DNA of 64,000 nucleotides from Syngnathus acus. Taxonomy: Eukaryota > Chordata > Actinopteri > Syngnathiformes > Syngnathidae. Shown piece by piece: positions 25,101 to 36,509 of this stretch. Within the stretch, counting starts at the first letter, position 1. Each line of letters opens with the position of its first letter. The DNA lies in contig NC_051092.1 of NCBI RefSeq assembly GCF_901709675.1, forward strand, positions 129,501 through 193,500, given 5' to 3'. A model generated the notes under the pieces. It made no database searches and was not told where the DNA came from. It saw nothing but the letters and a program-made list of their open reading frames with translations. Both the position numbers and the translations under genes were made by a program.

Positions 25101-28100
25101 ACCCGCGGCGGCGAGACCAAGCGGGAAGTTCGGGTGGAGGAGAGCACTCAGGTGGGCGGAGGGGGCAGCCCCTTCAGAGACGTCTTTGGAGACTTCCTGG
25201 GCCGGGAGAGCCTGAGCAGCTTCGCCGGCGTCGCGGCCAGACCCGAAGGTGACCTCCTTAAACGGTCTTCTGCGTTTGTCTGGTATTCTCGCCCACCGAC
25301 TCCTTGACGGACGGGGATCCAAACGTGTATGTCTTCTTTCTATCCAAGCGCGTGGCGCCGATGTTGCAGGCGAGATGGGCTCGCAGGCCATGACGGCCCA
25401 GGTGACCAGCCCCGGGGGCAAGACGGTGGACGCCGACATCGTGGACGGAGGAAACAGCACGTACAGCGTGCGCTTCGTCCCCCAGGAGATGGGAGCGCAC
25501 ACCGTCAACGTCAAGTACCGAGGCCAGCACGTCCCCGGGAGCCCCTTCCAGTTTACCGTGGGGCCCATGGGGGAGGGAGGCGCGCACAAGGTCCGGGCGG
25601 GAGGCCCCGGCCTGGAAAGAGGCGTGGCCGCAGCACCTTGTAAGTGAACGTGGCAAAGAGAGAGAGCGAGAGAGCAGAGCTGTAGCGCTGTTGTCAAACC
25701 ATCGCGCAACATCTCCTTGAGAACACAAAAACAAGAGCGCACGGTTGGCTTTTCATATCCAGTCCATCATTTCGTTTCACACAAGTCGGCGGCTAGCTTC
25801 ATGCTAACATATGTTGTGTTGTGCATGTTGTGCTAAATTGGATCTGAATTTCAGCTTTATTGTCTTTTATCTTTTCACTTATTGGAAAATCTGGAGCTAA
25901 ACCATCGCATTACGTCGAAGAAAATTCCAAAACAACCTAACCCTAACCCATTGGGAGCACACGTCGTTGCAGTCCGGCGTGTTGTGGCAAAGGATGGCAG
26001 GCAATACCTTCCAACTTTGGATGGGAAGCCCCCGAAAAGGCACCAACCTCCACTCGACTTTTCCTTTTCCCTCTCTCTTCAGCTGAATTTAGCATCTGGA
26101 CTAGAGAGGCCGGCGCCGGGGGCTTGTCCATTGCCGTGGAAGGGCCCAGCAAGGCGGAAATCTCCTTTGAGGACAGAAAGGACGGCTCCTGCGGCGTCTC
26201 TTACATCGTCAAAGAACCCGGTCGGTCATTGTCCTTATTTTCTTTTTCATCCAAGCGCGTCCTTCCGCCCGCCCGCCCCCCTTTGGTCTGTCTGTTTTTT
26301 TCCCTCCAGGTTGCGCGGTGCTGAAAACTAATAAGCCGTCTGTTCCCTCAGGTGACTACGAGGTGTCGATTAAGTTCAACAACGAGCACATCCCCGACAG
26401 CCCGTTCATCGTTCCCATCGCGACCCTGTCGGACGAAGCCCGCAGGCTCACGTTCAGCAGCCTGCAGGTGAGAATTGCCCAAAGGAGTCTAAGCGTGTCA
26501 AGCTGGAGAAGAGCGGCGCCAGCCGCCTCTTTGCCCTTGACGCGTCAATGAAGCGCAGCCACGGGCCGCTAAAGGTCGGGATTAACTGTCCCCCCGCCGC
26601 ACGCCGCTCGTCAGTGGCGACGGGGGACAACAATGACGCAATCGCCTTTCATTCACAATGGCAAATCTGTGTGACATGCCGTACACTGCCAAAAGAAATC
26701 ATAATATCACGATGTCAACTTTCCAGTTCTGTCATCGATAAGCTTGCCGAAGGAGTCGACGGTTGCGCTCGGCTCACTTTTTAACAACCATTCGCAATGA
26801 ACTTTGGGTTCTGGCGCCCGAGATTGCCAGGAACCCCCGGACATCGTCTCCAGAGCGCTGGCCCTGACACGAAGCGGTGTCGTAAGGCGGAGCACGAGCC
26901 GGGAAGCGGCTGGGCCTTTGCTGGCAAGCTCAGTGGCCTAGTGGTAGCGTGTCCGCCCTGAGGCTGGAAGGTTGTGGGTTCAAACCCCGGCCGATACCAA
27001 AGACTTTAAAAATGGGACCCCCTGCCTCCCTGCTTGGCACTCAGCATTAAGGGTTGGAATTGGGGGGTTAGATCGCCAAATGATTTCCGAGCGCCGCGGC
27101 GGCACCGCTGCTGCTCACTGCTCCCCTCTCCCCCAGGCGATGGATCCAAATCACATGGGGATGGGTTCAATGCAGAGGACAAATTTCACCACACCCAGAT
27201 GTGTGCGTGACGATGATCATTGGGACTTTAACTTAACTTTAACTTACGACTTTTGCTCAAGCAGACTTGGAGGGCTAGCGATATCATTTGGGACGGCTTA
27301 TCGTGGGCCGTTATCAAATTCCGGTGCTACGGCAAGCTCCTTCCCAATCGCCCGCCGTATTGCAAATTGGCAAGGTGCCGAGCAAAACGTGCAAAAAAAG
27401 GTCAAAGCGTTTTCGGTACGGACAACAGGTCTACGGAAAACCCAGGTCCGGGCCGTACCGCACCGCTGCACCCCTCGTGGCTTTTAGGTTGGGCCTGAAA
27501 GCCCGTCCGTCAGCATGAATGGTGTATTTGTTCAAAGCGGGCCTGTGACTTCAAAACACCCCAGCAGTCAAGAAGTCCCTTTTTAGGTCAGGGAATAGCA
27601 ACGTCCAAGCAAACGTGCGTGTCAGCGACCGGGCTCACTTCACACTAGCTCCGTTTATTTGCCTTCACACTTTTCACAGCCAGCAACATTGAAACTGGCT
27701 TTTTGTAATGGGGGGGCATGTTTTGCCACCAGAGGCCTGCTCAAGTGCAATATCAGAGCAAGACTTCAAATGTCAGGCAAGCTCTCGTCTGCCGCGGGGC
27801 ACAAACACCAAACGGCTCGCTATCAACTCTGACCTTTCCTGCCTCGCCGCATCTATTCTGGTCCGGCGGCCGTCCGGGATGACTCACATACCGGCCCCTC
27901 CCTCGTGGGGCCACACACGCACGCGCACAATGCATTCTTTTTTTCAGGAGAAGGATTTGAAGGTGAACCAAGAAGCCTCGTTCATGGTGCAGCGCAACGG
28001 CGCTCGCGGCGTGGTGGACGCCAAAGTCCACACCCCCTCCGGCAGCTCCGAGGAGTGTTACGTCACCGAGCTGGATGGCGGTAAGCCACTCCCTGCAAAG

Positions 28101-29532
28101 CGCCCCTTCCTCTCAACGACGTACTGCCGAGACACCGGCAAATCCCAAAAATGGAGAAGCGACCCCAGCTTTGTTTCTACAAGGCCTCCCTCCGTTGTCT
28201 ACATGGATGCATTCAGAATGCCGCAAGCCGTCTCTCGTTTTCTTTGGCCCTCAGACAAGACCGCCGTCCGCTTCATTCCCCGCGAAAACGGCGTCCACTC
28301 CATCGACGTCAAGTTCAACGGCTGCCACATTCCGGGAAGCCCCTTCAACGTGCGGATGGGAGATCCCGGACTGATCGGGGATCCGGGCATGGTTACGGCG
28401 CACGGCCCCGGCCTACTGGGCGGAATTACCGGTGGGCACCGCCGTCCGCTCGTCCGGTTGACGGGAGTCGGTTTTGAACCGTAGGCATGTGGACTTTCCC
28501 GGCGTAGGCGCGCCCTCCGACTTTGTGGTCAACACGTGCAACGCCGGGCCGGGCACGCTGTCGGTGAACATCGACGGGCCGTCCAAGGTCAAGATGGACT
28601 GCTGCGAGTGTCCCGAAGGCTACAAAGTCACCTACATCCCCATGGCGCCCGGCAACTATCTCATCACCATCAAGTACGGCGGGCCGCAGCACATTGTCGG
28701 GAGCCCCTTCAAAGCTAAAGTCACAGGTAAGCTGCTAGCCGGTGGGACATTTTGGTGGGATGGAGTCGCAATGAATATTTTCAAGACGCCGGCCGCTTTT
28801 GATGTGCCGCAGGCGCCCGCCTGTCAGGCGGACACAGCCTGCACGAGACCTCGTCCGTCCTGGTGGAAACGGTCACCAAGTCGTCCAAAGTGGGCGGCGG
28901 CGCTTTCGCCTCCGCCTCCTCCAAGCTGACGTCGGACGCCGGCAAGGTGGTCTGCCGCGGGACGGGCCTGAGCAAGGCCACGGTGGGGCAGAAAAACAAT
29001 TTCACAGTCGACTGCGGCAAAGCAGGTGAGGCGCCGCTCGCGCGTCATCGGCTCGTCATCGGCTCGTCGTTTCGTAGCTTTGCAAAGCAGCCGTGAAAGC
29101 AGCCGTGAAAGCAGCCGTGAAAGCAGCCGTGAAAGCAGCCGTGAAAGCGGCCGGTCTCGCTCGCTCGCGATCTTCCCAAGGAGGGCGCTTCTTTTGTTAG
29201 CATTTGCGAGGCTAGCGCGTGCTAAATGAGTTGCTCGATTTTGCGCTTTGCAGAAGAAAAGAAGACGGTAAGATCCAGAAAATGGACGCGCATGCCACCC
29301 GTAGTTTGATTGACTTGATTTTTTGTTGGCGTTTTTGTGCGCAGGCAGCAACATGCTGATGGTGGGCGTGCACGGGCCTCACGCTCCGTGCGAGGAGGTC
29401 TACGTCAAGCACATGGGCAACAAGCTCTACAACGTCACCTACACCGTCAAGGACAAGGGCAGCTACACGCTCATCGTCAAATGGGGAGACGACAACGTCC
29501 CCGGCAGCCCCTACAAAGTGGCCGCGTCCTAA
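5918..29532 (+). CDS. flnc: Filamin C (actin-binding, 24 Ig-like repeats), complete
   Basis: Filamin C cross-links actin and anchors it at Z-discs and the sarcolemma. The ATG at 5918 has a perfect Kozak context (GCCGCCACC). Coding exons: 5918-6281, 8191-8439, 10400-10497, 11411-11561, 11959-12077, 12158-12235, 12321-12483, 12662-12862, 13643-13780, 13924-14050, 14120-14256, 14383-14576, 14645-14758, 14945-15088, 15523-15646, 15836-15996, 16098-16188, 16489-16658, 16752-16869, 17305-17567, 18002-18599, 18821-18997, 20028-20190, 20273-20601, 20686-20809, 20971-21127, 21211-21400, 22101-22124, 22230-22471, 22957-23056, 23118-23258, 23537-23665, 23765-23938, 24002-24166, 24287-24490, 24565-24717, 24799-24921, 25000-25248, 25370-25639, 26083-26220, 26352-26467, 27948-28080, 28255-28431, 28508-28726, 28813-29025, 29345-29532. 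All phases agree; total 2,699 residues. Two CH domains (about residues 40-260) precede 24 Ig repeats. The exon at 25000-25248 is the FLNC-specific Ig20 insertion ([16 protein letters not shown]), which excludes FLNA and FLNB. Hinge 1 appears absent. Whether this is the flnca or flncb teleost copy is not determined. Confidence 0.97.
6282..8190 (+). other. flnc intron 1
   Basis: Intron between the CH1-encoding exon and the exon starting DSKAIVDG. It contains a GCTAGCGGCCTCA-type minisatellite (6918-7128) and a GCGA run (7330-7350). No other gene was recognised. Confidence 0.85.
6918..7128. repeat. GC-rich minisatellite (GCCTCAGCTAGCG units)
   Basis: Degenerate tandem units of 10-15 bp built on CAGCTAGC and GGCCTCAG within flnc intron 1. 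Confidence 0.8.
8440..11410 (+). other. flnc introns 2 and 3 flanking the short exon 10400-10497
   Basis: Apart from the 98-bp exon that completes the CH2 domain (LCPDW...), these introns contain a long ATCT microsatellite (10043-10136). I see no other coding signal. Confidence 0.8.
10043..10136. repeat. (ATCT)n microsatellite
   Basis: About 23 uninterrupted ATCT units in flnc intron 2. Confidence 0.97.
12972..13082 (+). CDS. flnc: Candidate proline-rich cassette exon of flnc between Ig2 and Ig3
   Basis: A 111-bp open segment sits between the exon ending at 12862 (phase 1) and the exon starting at 13643. It has a pyrimidine-rich acceptor (TTATCTGTCATTTCTAG) and a GTTAGT donor. It begins and ends in phase 1, so inclusion adds exactly 37 residues without a shift. 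The peptide is Pro-rich ([13 protein letters not shown], then [11 protein letters not shown]), and the last part resembles an SH3-binding core. If the donor is skipped, the frame stops two codons later at TAG 13085-13087. I do not recall such an exon in human filamins. It may be an alternative or minor exon; RNA evidence is needed to accept it. Confidence 0.45.
13118..13165. repeat. (CTCAG)n microsatellite
   Basis: About nine GCTCA pentamers directly downstream of the candidate cassette exon, within the flnc intron. Confidence 0.95.
16659..16702. repeat. (GTGC)n microsatellite
   Basis: GTGC/GTGCAT tetramers that start at the donor of the flnc exon ending 16658, so the donor GTGCGT is itself the first repeat unit. 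Confidence 0.85.
17568..18001 (+). other. flnc intron
   Basis: Ordinary intron before the large 598-bp exon. No repeat or coding element was recognised. Confidence 0.7.
19621..19952 (+). mobile_element. tRNA-derived SINE, copy 1
   Basis: The head resembles a tRNA promoter: an A-box-like TGGTAGCGTGTCC region and a B-box GGTTCAAACCC. A tRNA-unrelated body follows, then a tail of ACTTTAACTTGAACTT repeats. It lies in sense orientation in the flnc intron 18998-20027. It is closely similar over its whole length to the copy at 26928, which shows it is a dispersed element rather than a tRNA gene. Confidence 0.88.
21508..21985 (-). mobile_element. 5'-truncated L2/CR1-like LINE, 3' end
   Basis: The minus strand encodes the extreme C-terminus of a non-LTR retrotransposon ORF2 ([19 protein letters not shown], then a [17 protein letters not shown] block), a conserved end of L2/Rex1-type proteins. 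It is followed by a short 3' UTR with AGCACTTTGAGATT and a (TTA)n tail at 21508-21527. It is antisense to flnc and inside the intron 21401-22100. Only the last 110 or so codons remain, so it is inactive. Confidence 0.85.
22101..22124 (+). CDS. flnc: 24-nt microexon of flnc
   Basis: TTTTGCAG acceptor, 24 coding bases (VSIGGHGV) and a consensus GTAAGT donor. It is in phase with both neighbours and corresponds to the conserved VSIGGHG motif preceding Ig15 in human FLNC. It is too short to be found by ORF length. Confidence 0.85.
22472..22956 (+). other. flnc intron at the hinge-1 position
   Basis: This is the place where human FLNC has the hinge-1 segment between Ig15 and Ig16. The splice that keeps the frame uses a GTGGGT donor at 22472 and the acceptor before 22957 ([10 protein letters not shown]). 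I found no open segment resembling hinge 1 in between. Confidence 0.6.
25000..25248 (+). CDS. flnc: Filamin C-specific Ig20 insertion exon
   Basis: A 249-bp exon encoding 83 residues, including [19 protein letters not shown] and [15 protein letters not shown]. The stretch is highly conserved with the human FLNC insert that targets the protein to the Z-disc, and it is absent from FLNA and FLNB. It is the diagnostic exon for paralogue assignment. Confidence 0.95.
25640..26082 (+). other. flnc intron between exons 25370-25639 and 26083-26220
   Basis: Intronic sequence with a short GAGA run near 25655. No coding or repeat element was recognised. Confidence 0.7.
26468..27947 (+). other. flnc intron carrying SINE copy 2
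   Basis: The long intron before the exon starting [11 protein letters not shown]. Apart from the SINE at 26928-27246 I see nothing recognisable. Confidence 0.75.
26928..27246 (+). mobile_element. tRNA-derived SINE, copy 2
   Basis: Same element and orientation as the copy at 19621, with the A-box-like TAGTGGTAGCGTGTCC, the B-box GGTTCAAACCCC and a tail of TTTAACTT repeats. It differs by small deletions and substitutions, including loss of the segment after the B-box and one CTG unit. Confidence 0.88.
29088..29152. repeat. 12-bp minisatellite in the last flnc intron
   Basis: Five tandem copies of AAGCAGCCGTGA between the two final flnc exons. Confidence 0.93.
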
Positions 29533-29834
29533 AACAAAGCCCAATCATTTTGCTGTCCTCCGCTTTGGACTGAGAACCATTGACTGCACTAAAGCTCGGG
29601 CAGATATGCGTGCGTGCGTGCGTGCGTGCGGGCGTGCGGGCGGGCGAGCGTGTGCCAAATTGCGTGTGAAATCCCAGATGCTGCATTTACAAATAAGCAA
29701 AGCGACGTCAAGGCAACGAGCCAGAGGCGCGTTTGTTTGCCCTCCGCTCTGAAAGCACAAGCGTGTGGCACACTGCTTTTTGTATGGGTTCTTCTTGCCT
29801 TCTTTTCTTATATGAACCTTTTTTTTGCAGACCT

Positions 29835-29840
29835 AATAAA
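29835..29840 (+). terminator. AATAAA polyadenylation signal of flnc
   Basis: AATAAA 303 bp after the flnc stop, the first such hexamer downstream. It implies a short 3' UTR of about 320 bases that includes a (GTGC)n run near 29608-29650. Confidence 0.75.
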
Positions 29841-30710
29841 GACTTCACTGTTAAACGGAGCCGTTGCATCTTACATATTTGATTGCATAGCGTGTTAGCT
29901 TTAGCCCCCACGCAAAACGACGAGCGTGGACTCTCAGCCGGGCTCCGCCGTCGGGCCTTTGGATGATTTCCGAGCGCCGCTTCCTCCCCCTGTGACTGGC
30001 AATTTTCGCAAACAACAGGAGCTCTCCCTCGAGAAGCTTCGGAGAGCGGAAGGAAACGTGACGAGTGCATTACGCCTTCTCATTTACATGTTGTACTCGC
30101 GAGATGGCAGCATAGCCAAGCTGTCCTCATATCCCCATCCAAAGCTTTACTGTTCCTCGATGATTACGACGCATAATTAATCCCGCCGGCCGTGTAACGG
30201 GAGCGCAACCTGCGCAGGCGCAACAAAGAAGCAGCCATGCAGGTTGAGCCGTCGTCATCTGCGTCCGCGCTCCCCTCAATGAGCCAATGCTCCAAAATAG
30301 CTCACTTGTTGACTTTACAGGAGAACTGCAGTTGAAATTTGGACGGCGCACAAGACCACCGGCGTCTGCCGTTTCCATTTTCCACGGCTGCTCCCTCCAA
30401 ACTGCGATCAAAATAGCAACACATTAGCCCCAGAAGACGTGGGCCCGCCGGGCACCTGCCCCAACGCCAGATGGCCAGTCCGGTACTGCGCAATAGAAAA
30501 TCCACCGCGCAAGACGGCAGCTGTCCAAAACGCTTCCGAATTTAGAGCGCCGGTTCTGCGCCCGATCGGATGGGGAATTTTCCCAACGGCAGAATACTCC
30601 AGCGCATGACACGACGTCACGGTCGTGCTGTCGAGCAGCCGGGCCCGTTCTTCCGCTGCCTATAATTAGCTGCTCATTTTCTCCGCCGTGCCGGGGGCCG
30701 TTACGAGGAG

Positions 30711-30788
30711 GCCAGACGAGCGCTGGCCACACGAGCGCTGGCCACACGAGCGCCGGCCACACGAGCGCCGGCCACGCGAGCGCTGGCG
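30711..30788. repeat. 15-bp minisatellite
   Basis: About five copies of CGAGCGCTGGCCACA with C/T variants. Confidence 0.85.
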
Positions 30789-31089
30789 AGCGTGCCGCTC
30801 TCCGACCATCTGGCAAAATGACGTCGGGCAGCGTGTCGACGTGGAGTGAATTAGAAAGGGAGCGGGGAGGAAGGGGGCCTGCAAATGGGGGCAATGAGAA
30901 GCAAAGAGAGCGCAGTGTGGGAGGCAGAGAGGGAGAAAGGCGGATTACAGAGAGAATGGGAATATAAGAATCCAAATGGAAGTGTGCAAGAAGGGGGGGG
31001 GGGCACGCCACATGCGGGGCCAGCACGCCGTCACCTTCGGAGCAATCACGCGTGTCGGTGCAGAGGGCGTTGGGAATGCGGCACTGTGG

Positions 31090-31160
31090 CGGGGCATGGC
31101 ACCTTCGTGGCACCTTCATGGCACGTCCATGGCACCTTCACGGCACCTTCATGGCACGTT
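31090..31160. repeat. 12-bp minisatellite (GGCACCTTCATG)
   Basis: Five to six degenerate copies of a GGCACCTTCATG unit. Confidence 0.8.
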
Positions 31161-33338
31161 TGATCGCTCTGTCTCCGTCAAGCTCACGCACAAATGAGGG
31201 GGGGCACCGACGATTGGAGGAATCCGTCCGATTGAGTTCGCCCCCGGCTGTGTGTAATTGCTTCATGCATACTTGATACGGCGTATAATCAAGCAAACGT
31301 GCTTGTTTTGCCAGCGTCCACTTGCATTTACAGGCCGGTGGCGCATGCAGTCTGCCGTCTTGGAACGGACCAGTGCTCGCTCGCACTCGGGCTCGACACT
31401 CGCCCAGGGAGCGCTCGGCGGGCGGCCTGTGGCGGATTCGCCGTGGCGCTGTGTTTTATTCATATAGAACACGCATGAAATATTCATCCCGGAGCGCCGT
31501 CGCAAATGATGAAAGAGCATCGGGCAAACGGCGGCAAATTGTTTTCATGGAAAGAAAACAACGGCAAACATGCAAAGAAGGTGAGATGGAAGCGGCTCCC
31601 GGGGGCAAATGACGCCAGGATGCGCCAGTGCCTGGCCGGCTACCACGTCTGACAACACGCTGGGCCGCCGGGCCTCTGACACCGGGGAGAAATTCTCCAA
31701 GTGAACGAGGAGCGTCCCGCATAAGCCACGGCCTGTCAGCTTCAGTCATTGTTGCATGGGGACGTCGTGAGGTGTGCATTGACTCGCAAGGACGGACACA
31801 CGCCAATTCTCGGGATTGATTCACCCCTCGCGCACGCCTCGCCGAAACACGCTCTCCTTTAACGACGCGCCGCTCGGAAACAGGATCGGCATTCATTTTG
31901 CATCGGCACATACGCGGAGACCGCATTAGTGCCGCATCGTCGTGTGAATTTAATTGTGCGCACGAGGACGTGAAATATGCAGGAGACGTTGACGCACGGT
32001 CGCCTGCGTGGCTGCGCCGGTAACGACAACGGGGGAAATGCCGCAAAGGCGGCCGCCCGCCGGCCTTATTGGGAGGAAGCGGAGGGCGCTGACGGTGCGC
32101 GGCGTGACGTGACACTCGGTTTCTCCGAAGCTGGCACTCGCCGTCGTTTGCAGAGGAGGACGTTTGTCACGGTACGCATTCGACACGTATCGATGTTCAA
32201 TCAAGTCAAATGTTGTGCAACTTGTGTTAAAAAACATTGAAGGAATATTTTGCCTCTCAGGTACTGTCAACGAAGATGAAAGATTGGATTGCGGCGTTCC
32301 TTCCCCTCAGGTCGATTTTAGGTCCAACGCTGATTTTCCAACCAAAGGAAATGAGGAGAGATTTTGGTTCCGGGATGGGTCCTGGAGCTCGCTCCAACAA
32401 GAGCAAACGTTCACCTCAAAGGAGCGGCCGATGTTATTTCTCTCCGGCCACGAGTGCAGCCAATGCTCTCCTCTCTGCTCTTCTCTCAAGAGTTGACAAT
32501 TACTGTGGACTTCAGCAGCCCGCCTGCTGACAGGGACCACATAAAAAGGCGCTCAGGGCACATTGTCTGCTTTTGGAGACACGTTTGCTATTTGCGCTGG
32601 ACGTAAAGCAAACCATCCACATACTGGACACACGGAGGACAGGGAGGAGGGACAGGGAGGGAGGACAGGGAGGACGGCGCCGGCCCCAGTCAGTGATGTC
32701 CTCCGGTCACGGACAATCAAGTTACGAGTGGTCTCACTATGGGATTTGGCAGGAGGTCTAAAAGACAAGATTGCCGACAGACATTTTTCCGTGTAAATGG
32801 CTATCTGTTGCTTGATGAATGAAACATCCTGCCTGCCTGCGCCGCCCCGCCGTGGCCGATTAAAAAAACGCATTAGCCATTCGTCAGTGTCACACTCCGG
32901 AGAGGAGGCCGTCATTTCTTTGTGCCGCGCCGGAACCTACTCGCGCTTGTCTTGATGTGGACCAAAGCATGTAAAAATAAAAAATTCACCCGCGGGTGAG
33001 ACCTTGATAAATGACTTGCAATCTTGGAAAGCAAAAAAACAACAACAATAAGCCCAAAACAAGCGCAGCTGCGCCTTGCCTTAAATGCGGAGGCCTCTCA
33101 TATTCGGAGCTATTAAACAAAAATTGAAAACTGAATTGGCGTCACCCAGATGACGCCTGGCTCAACGGCAGCGCGGCCAAAGCCGGAGGAAACAAAAACA
33201 AGTGCGAGCGAGCGAGCGAGGCATGTTGCGACCTCCTCGTTGGCTGTCATCCGGTCCCAGCTGCGCCTCATTAGCGGCCGTCACGTCCTAATCCCCTTAG
33301 TCAAATCCCGTCATGTTGTCGGAGGGAAGGGTTAGGGT

Positions 33339-33489
33339 CAGCAAAGCAGCCAGCAAAGCAGCCAGCAAAGCAGCCAGCAAAGCAGCCAGCAAAGCAGCCA
33401 GCAAAGCAGCCAGCAAAGCAACCAGCAAAGCAGCCAGCAAAGCAGCCAGCAAAGCAGCCAGCAAAGCAGCCAGCAAAGCAGCCAGCAAA
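33339..33489. repeat. 12-bp minisatellite (AGCAAAGCAGCC)
   Basis: Twelve to thirteen nearly perfect copies of AGCAAAGCAGCC; one copy has A for G. Because the unit is a multiple of three, it stays open in several frames and gives artefactual SKAA and WLLC repeat peptides. Confidence 0.95.
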
Positions 33490-34913
33490 AGCCTTTCCGC
33501 TCCTTCGCTAGGGTCAAAATCAACAGCGGCCGGCCATTGTGCGGGCATCAGCCCGCCGCATTGCTCCCAAAATGGCCGCAAGCGAGGAGAAGGCGTCCCC
33601 TTACCACGGCAAAGATTGGCGGGGGCACTCGCACGCACAGCCAGCCTTCTTTTTCTCCCTTTTTTTCCTAATTAGAGCTTTGATTGGATGGTCACAGGCC
33701 ATAAAGCAGACCTCATACTGCTTCAATCCAGTCGCAGGTTTTTTCTTACAGCCTGCGGGAAACGGACACACACCCACACAAACAAACAAACACACACACA
33801 CACACACTCACACACCTTGTGCAGTCTTGCGCCTCACTCGCTCGCCTTCATCAGTTGTTCTTCTGCCGCTCCTGGGAATACACAAAGAGAAGGTGAGGCT
33901 CGAAGGTGCGCGGCAATGGAAAATGGCGGCGCGTGAACCGACTGAGGACATTTCACCGCGCTGCCGTAAAAAGGCGCTTCGCCTCGGGTCGCCCCCGAGC
34001 CGTTCTCCAAAGGCGCCATGGCGGGCGCCCTGTGGCAATTCCGCACTGAATAAAACACGCCGCTTTGTGTGGTAGGGCAGGACAGAGCAGGAATACGGAA
34101 TATTTGCATTCAACAAAGTTGTGAAAGCGCAACGGTAACCGTTGCTTTTGTGAGCATGAAGCCAAGCAGAATCTCCCAAGGAAACAAGGTGGAAAGAATC
34201 TTCAAGAAGAATTGTTCAGTCTGCTAAGCCGTAAAATGATTTTCTGCCTTTTGAAGGAGCGGAAGCGTATCACGTGTACGTCATGAAGATACGGGCTCAC
34301 GAGGGCATCAGATAAAAGCCAACGTGACAGAGTTGGCTTTAAAAAGAGCCAAAAAGTGAGAGGAGGCTCCACCCCCTGCAGAATCTCAGCAAAGCTGGCA
34401 CGGGCCACCTCCGATAGGCGGCAGGTTATCGCCTAATACCTGCCGGCTCTTTCCTTCATTTGCAATACACGCTTGCTTATCTTTGCTTAAGGCTCTTAGG
34501 TGCAAAGATGGTCTTCAAAGCTTTGCACAAGCGAGTCGCTGACGCGCTTTGGCATTCCGCGCCGAGCCGCAGGAACGGAACGGCTCGCACTTTGGACAAA
34601 TACGCCGGAAGATCGATACGCCACGGCGGTTGGCGGCTGCTTCTCTTAGCTTAGCGACGAGCTAAAGGCTCAGCAGCCAATGGCCTTGGATCAGAGATCT
34701 GATGGTCCTGTTTGATTTTGTACAGCGGAGGGTCAAGTATTGGCTGGGAGCTGTTGCCAGGCAACCGCCAGCCAAGACTAGCCCAACTTGCTGCTCCCGG
34801 GCGCAAGCTGACAATTAACACTTGGCAAATAAGACGCAAGCGGTCCATTGAGAGCGACGCGCTGGATATCCCCGCGGGCGGGAGCTCGCTCTACTTCTTT
34901 AAGCACCCCATGA

Positions 34914-34959
34914 GCATCCATCCATCCATCCATCCATCCATCCATCCATCCATCCATCA
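34914..34959. repeat. (CATC)n microsatellite
   Basis: About eleven CATC units. Confidence 0.95.
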
Positions 34960-35778
34960 TTTGCCAGCCAGAGCGCAAGAGGCGGCAAAGGCTCCTTTCC
35001 CGCCGCATGTAGTTCAATGACAAATTCAAGTTCGACCGTGGCTAAAAGGGGAATACGACGAGAGGCGACAGACAGAGACGGATTTCGCCGGACGAAGGTG
35101 AGGTGAGGGAGAAGCGCGCCATCCATCCCCTGGTGAAATCCTTTCATGCACGAGGAGCAACGCATCAATCCCCTCAGACCGCATCACTAAAACATGAACA
35201 CGTGAACCTTGAAGCGGGCCAATGTACACACGCGCAGCAACAGCATCTGCTACACGCAAAAAAGAAGCAAGGAGGCCTGCTCTTTTTCACACATCCGCAG
35301 GGGGTCAATAACTCATTACTAGAGGCGGGGGATGGGGTTACGACCGCCCGGTGCCCGCGAGTCCCAAAGACGATTGGTGACGTCACAAGGTTGGATGACG
35401 GCCTCCATGGTGGGCAAACTTTCTCTATTTGTTAACGCCTCCTTATCTACGAGCCATTTGCTGCCACTGGCCGTGAATTTTGCATGCTTTACGAGGCTCA
35501 CCCTAAAGGAGTCGGCGGTGGATTTATGGCGGCGGCAGCGTTGTTCACACTCGGTCGAGGCTTCCAACGGATCGGCGCCTGCGTGAAATAGGGGAAACAT
35601 CTGCTTTCCGATGGCTAGGAAATTCTTGTTCTTTTTCTGGATCCCGTTCAGGAGGCTGACTGTCCTCCCAATTGCCCGTCATCAACGGCCACTTATTGCA
35701 GTGCAAACAAAAGCAAAGCTCTGTTGATTGATTGCAAACAGCAGCTAAACGGCGGATGGATTGTTCCACCTTGTTGGG

Positions 35779-35780
<2 letters not shown>

Positions 35781-35855
<75 letters not shown>
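35781..35855. repeat. (GCAC)n microsatellite
   Basis: About eighteen uninterrupted GCAC units. Confidence 0.96.
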
Positions 35856-36436
35856 TAATGACTCCATCCAAAGCGTCCATCCATAAAGGTAAAGGCCATT
35901 CATTAGTCAATAGGGAGCGCCGCTCCCAGGCAGCGTTCCAAATCTCAAACGACGTGCACACGCCTTTGTGCCGCGTCGCCATAGCTTTGTGACGGAACAC
36001 GGGAGCTTTTCACCCAAAACGGCGCAAAGCGGAGGAAACTAGCACACCAGCCATTTTGACACCCATGTCAAAGAAGCTTACAAATAGCACCAAAACGGCG
36101 CTTGCTTGGCTGTCACATTGCGGAGGCCACGTGAGCCAAGCCGCAAAACGGCAGCAGAGTTAAGATCCCGTTTCCAAAGACCCAAACCGTAAACATCAAC
36201 CATTGGTTGCAAAATACAATTCCATTGAATGCAAACTCAAATTGCCGCCCCTAATTCAGTCGAACAATCTCGTCTTCTCTCCACCTCGCTGGGAGAAGCC
36301 GCCACCATTTGCATGCGACGGCCGGAATATTGAAAAGCCCTGATGAATACGGCGCCGCCGGGCCCGACCCAACGCCGAGTGCGCGCGACACACACTAATG
36401 GGCCCACTGACACTCCCGTGCATTCATCCCCGGGGG

Positions 36437-36454
36437 AAAAAAAAAAAAAAGAAA

Positions 36455-36508
<54 letters not shown>
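36437..36508. repeat. Poly-A plus (GA)n run
   Basis: An A-rich run of 13-14 bases followed by about 26 GA units with one interruption. Confidence 0.93.

Positions 36509-36509
<1 letters not shown>

Noticed and set aside
33313-33675. Open frame with SKAA repeats
   Set aside because: A 12-bp tandem repeat keeps the frame open; there are no conserved flanks.
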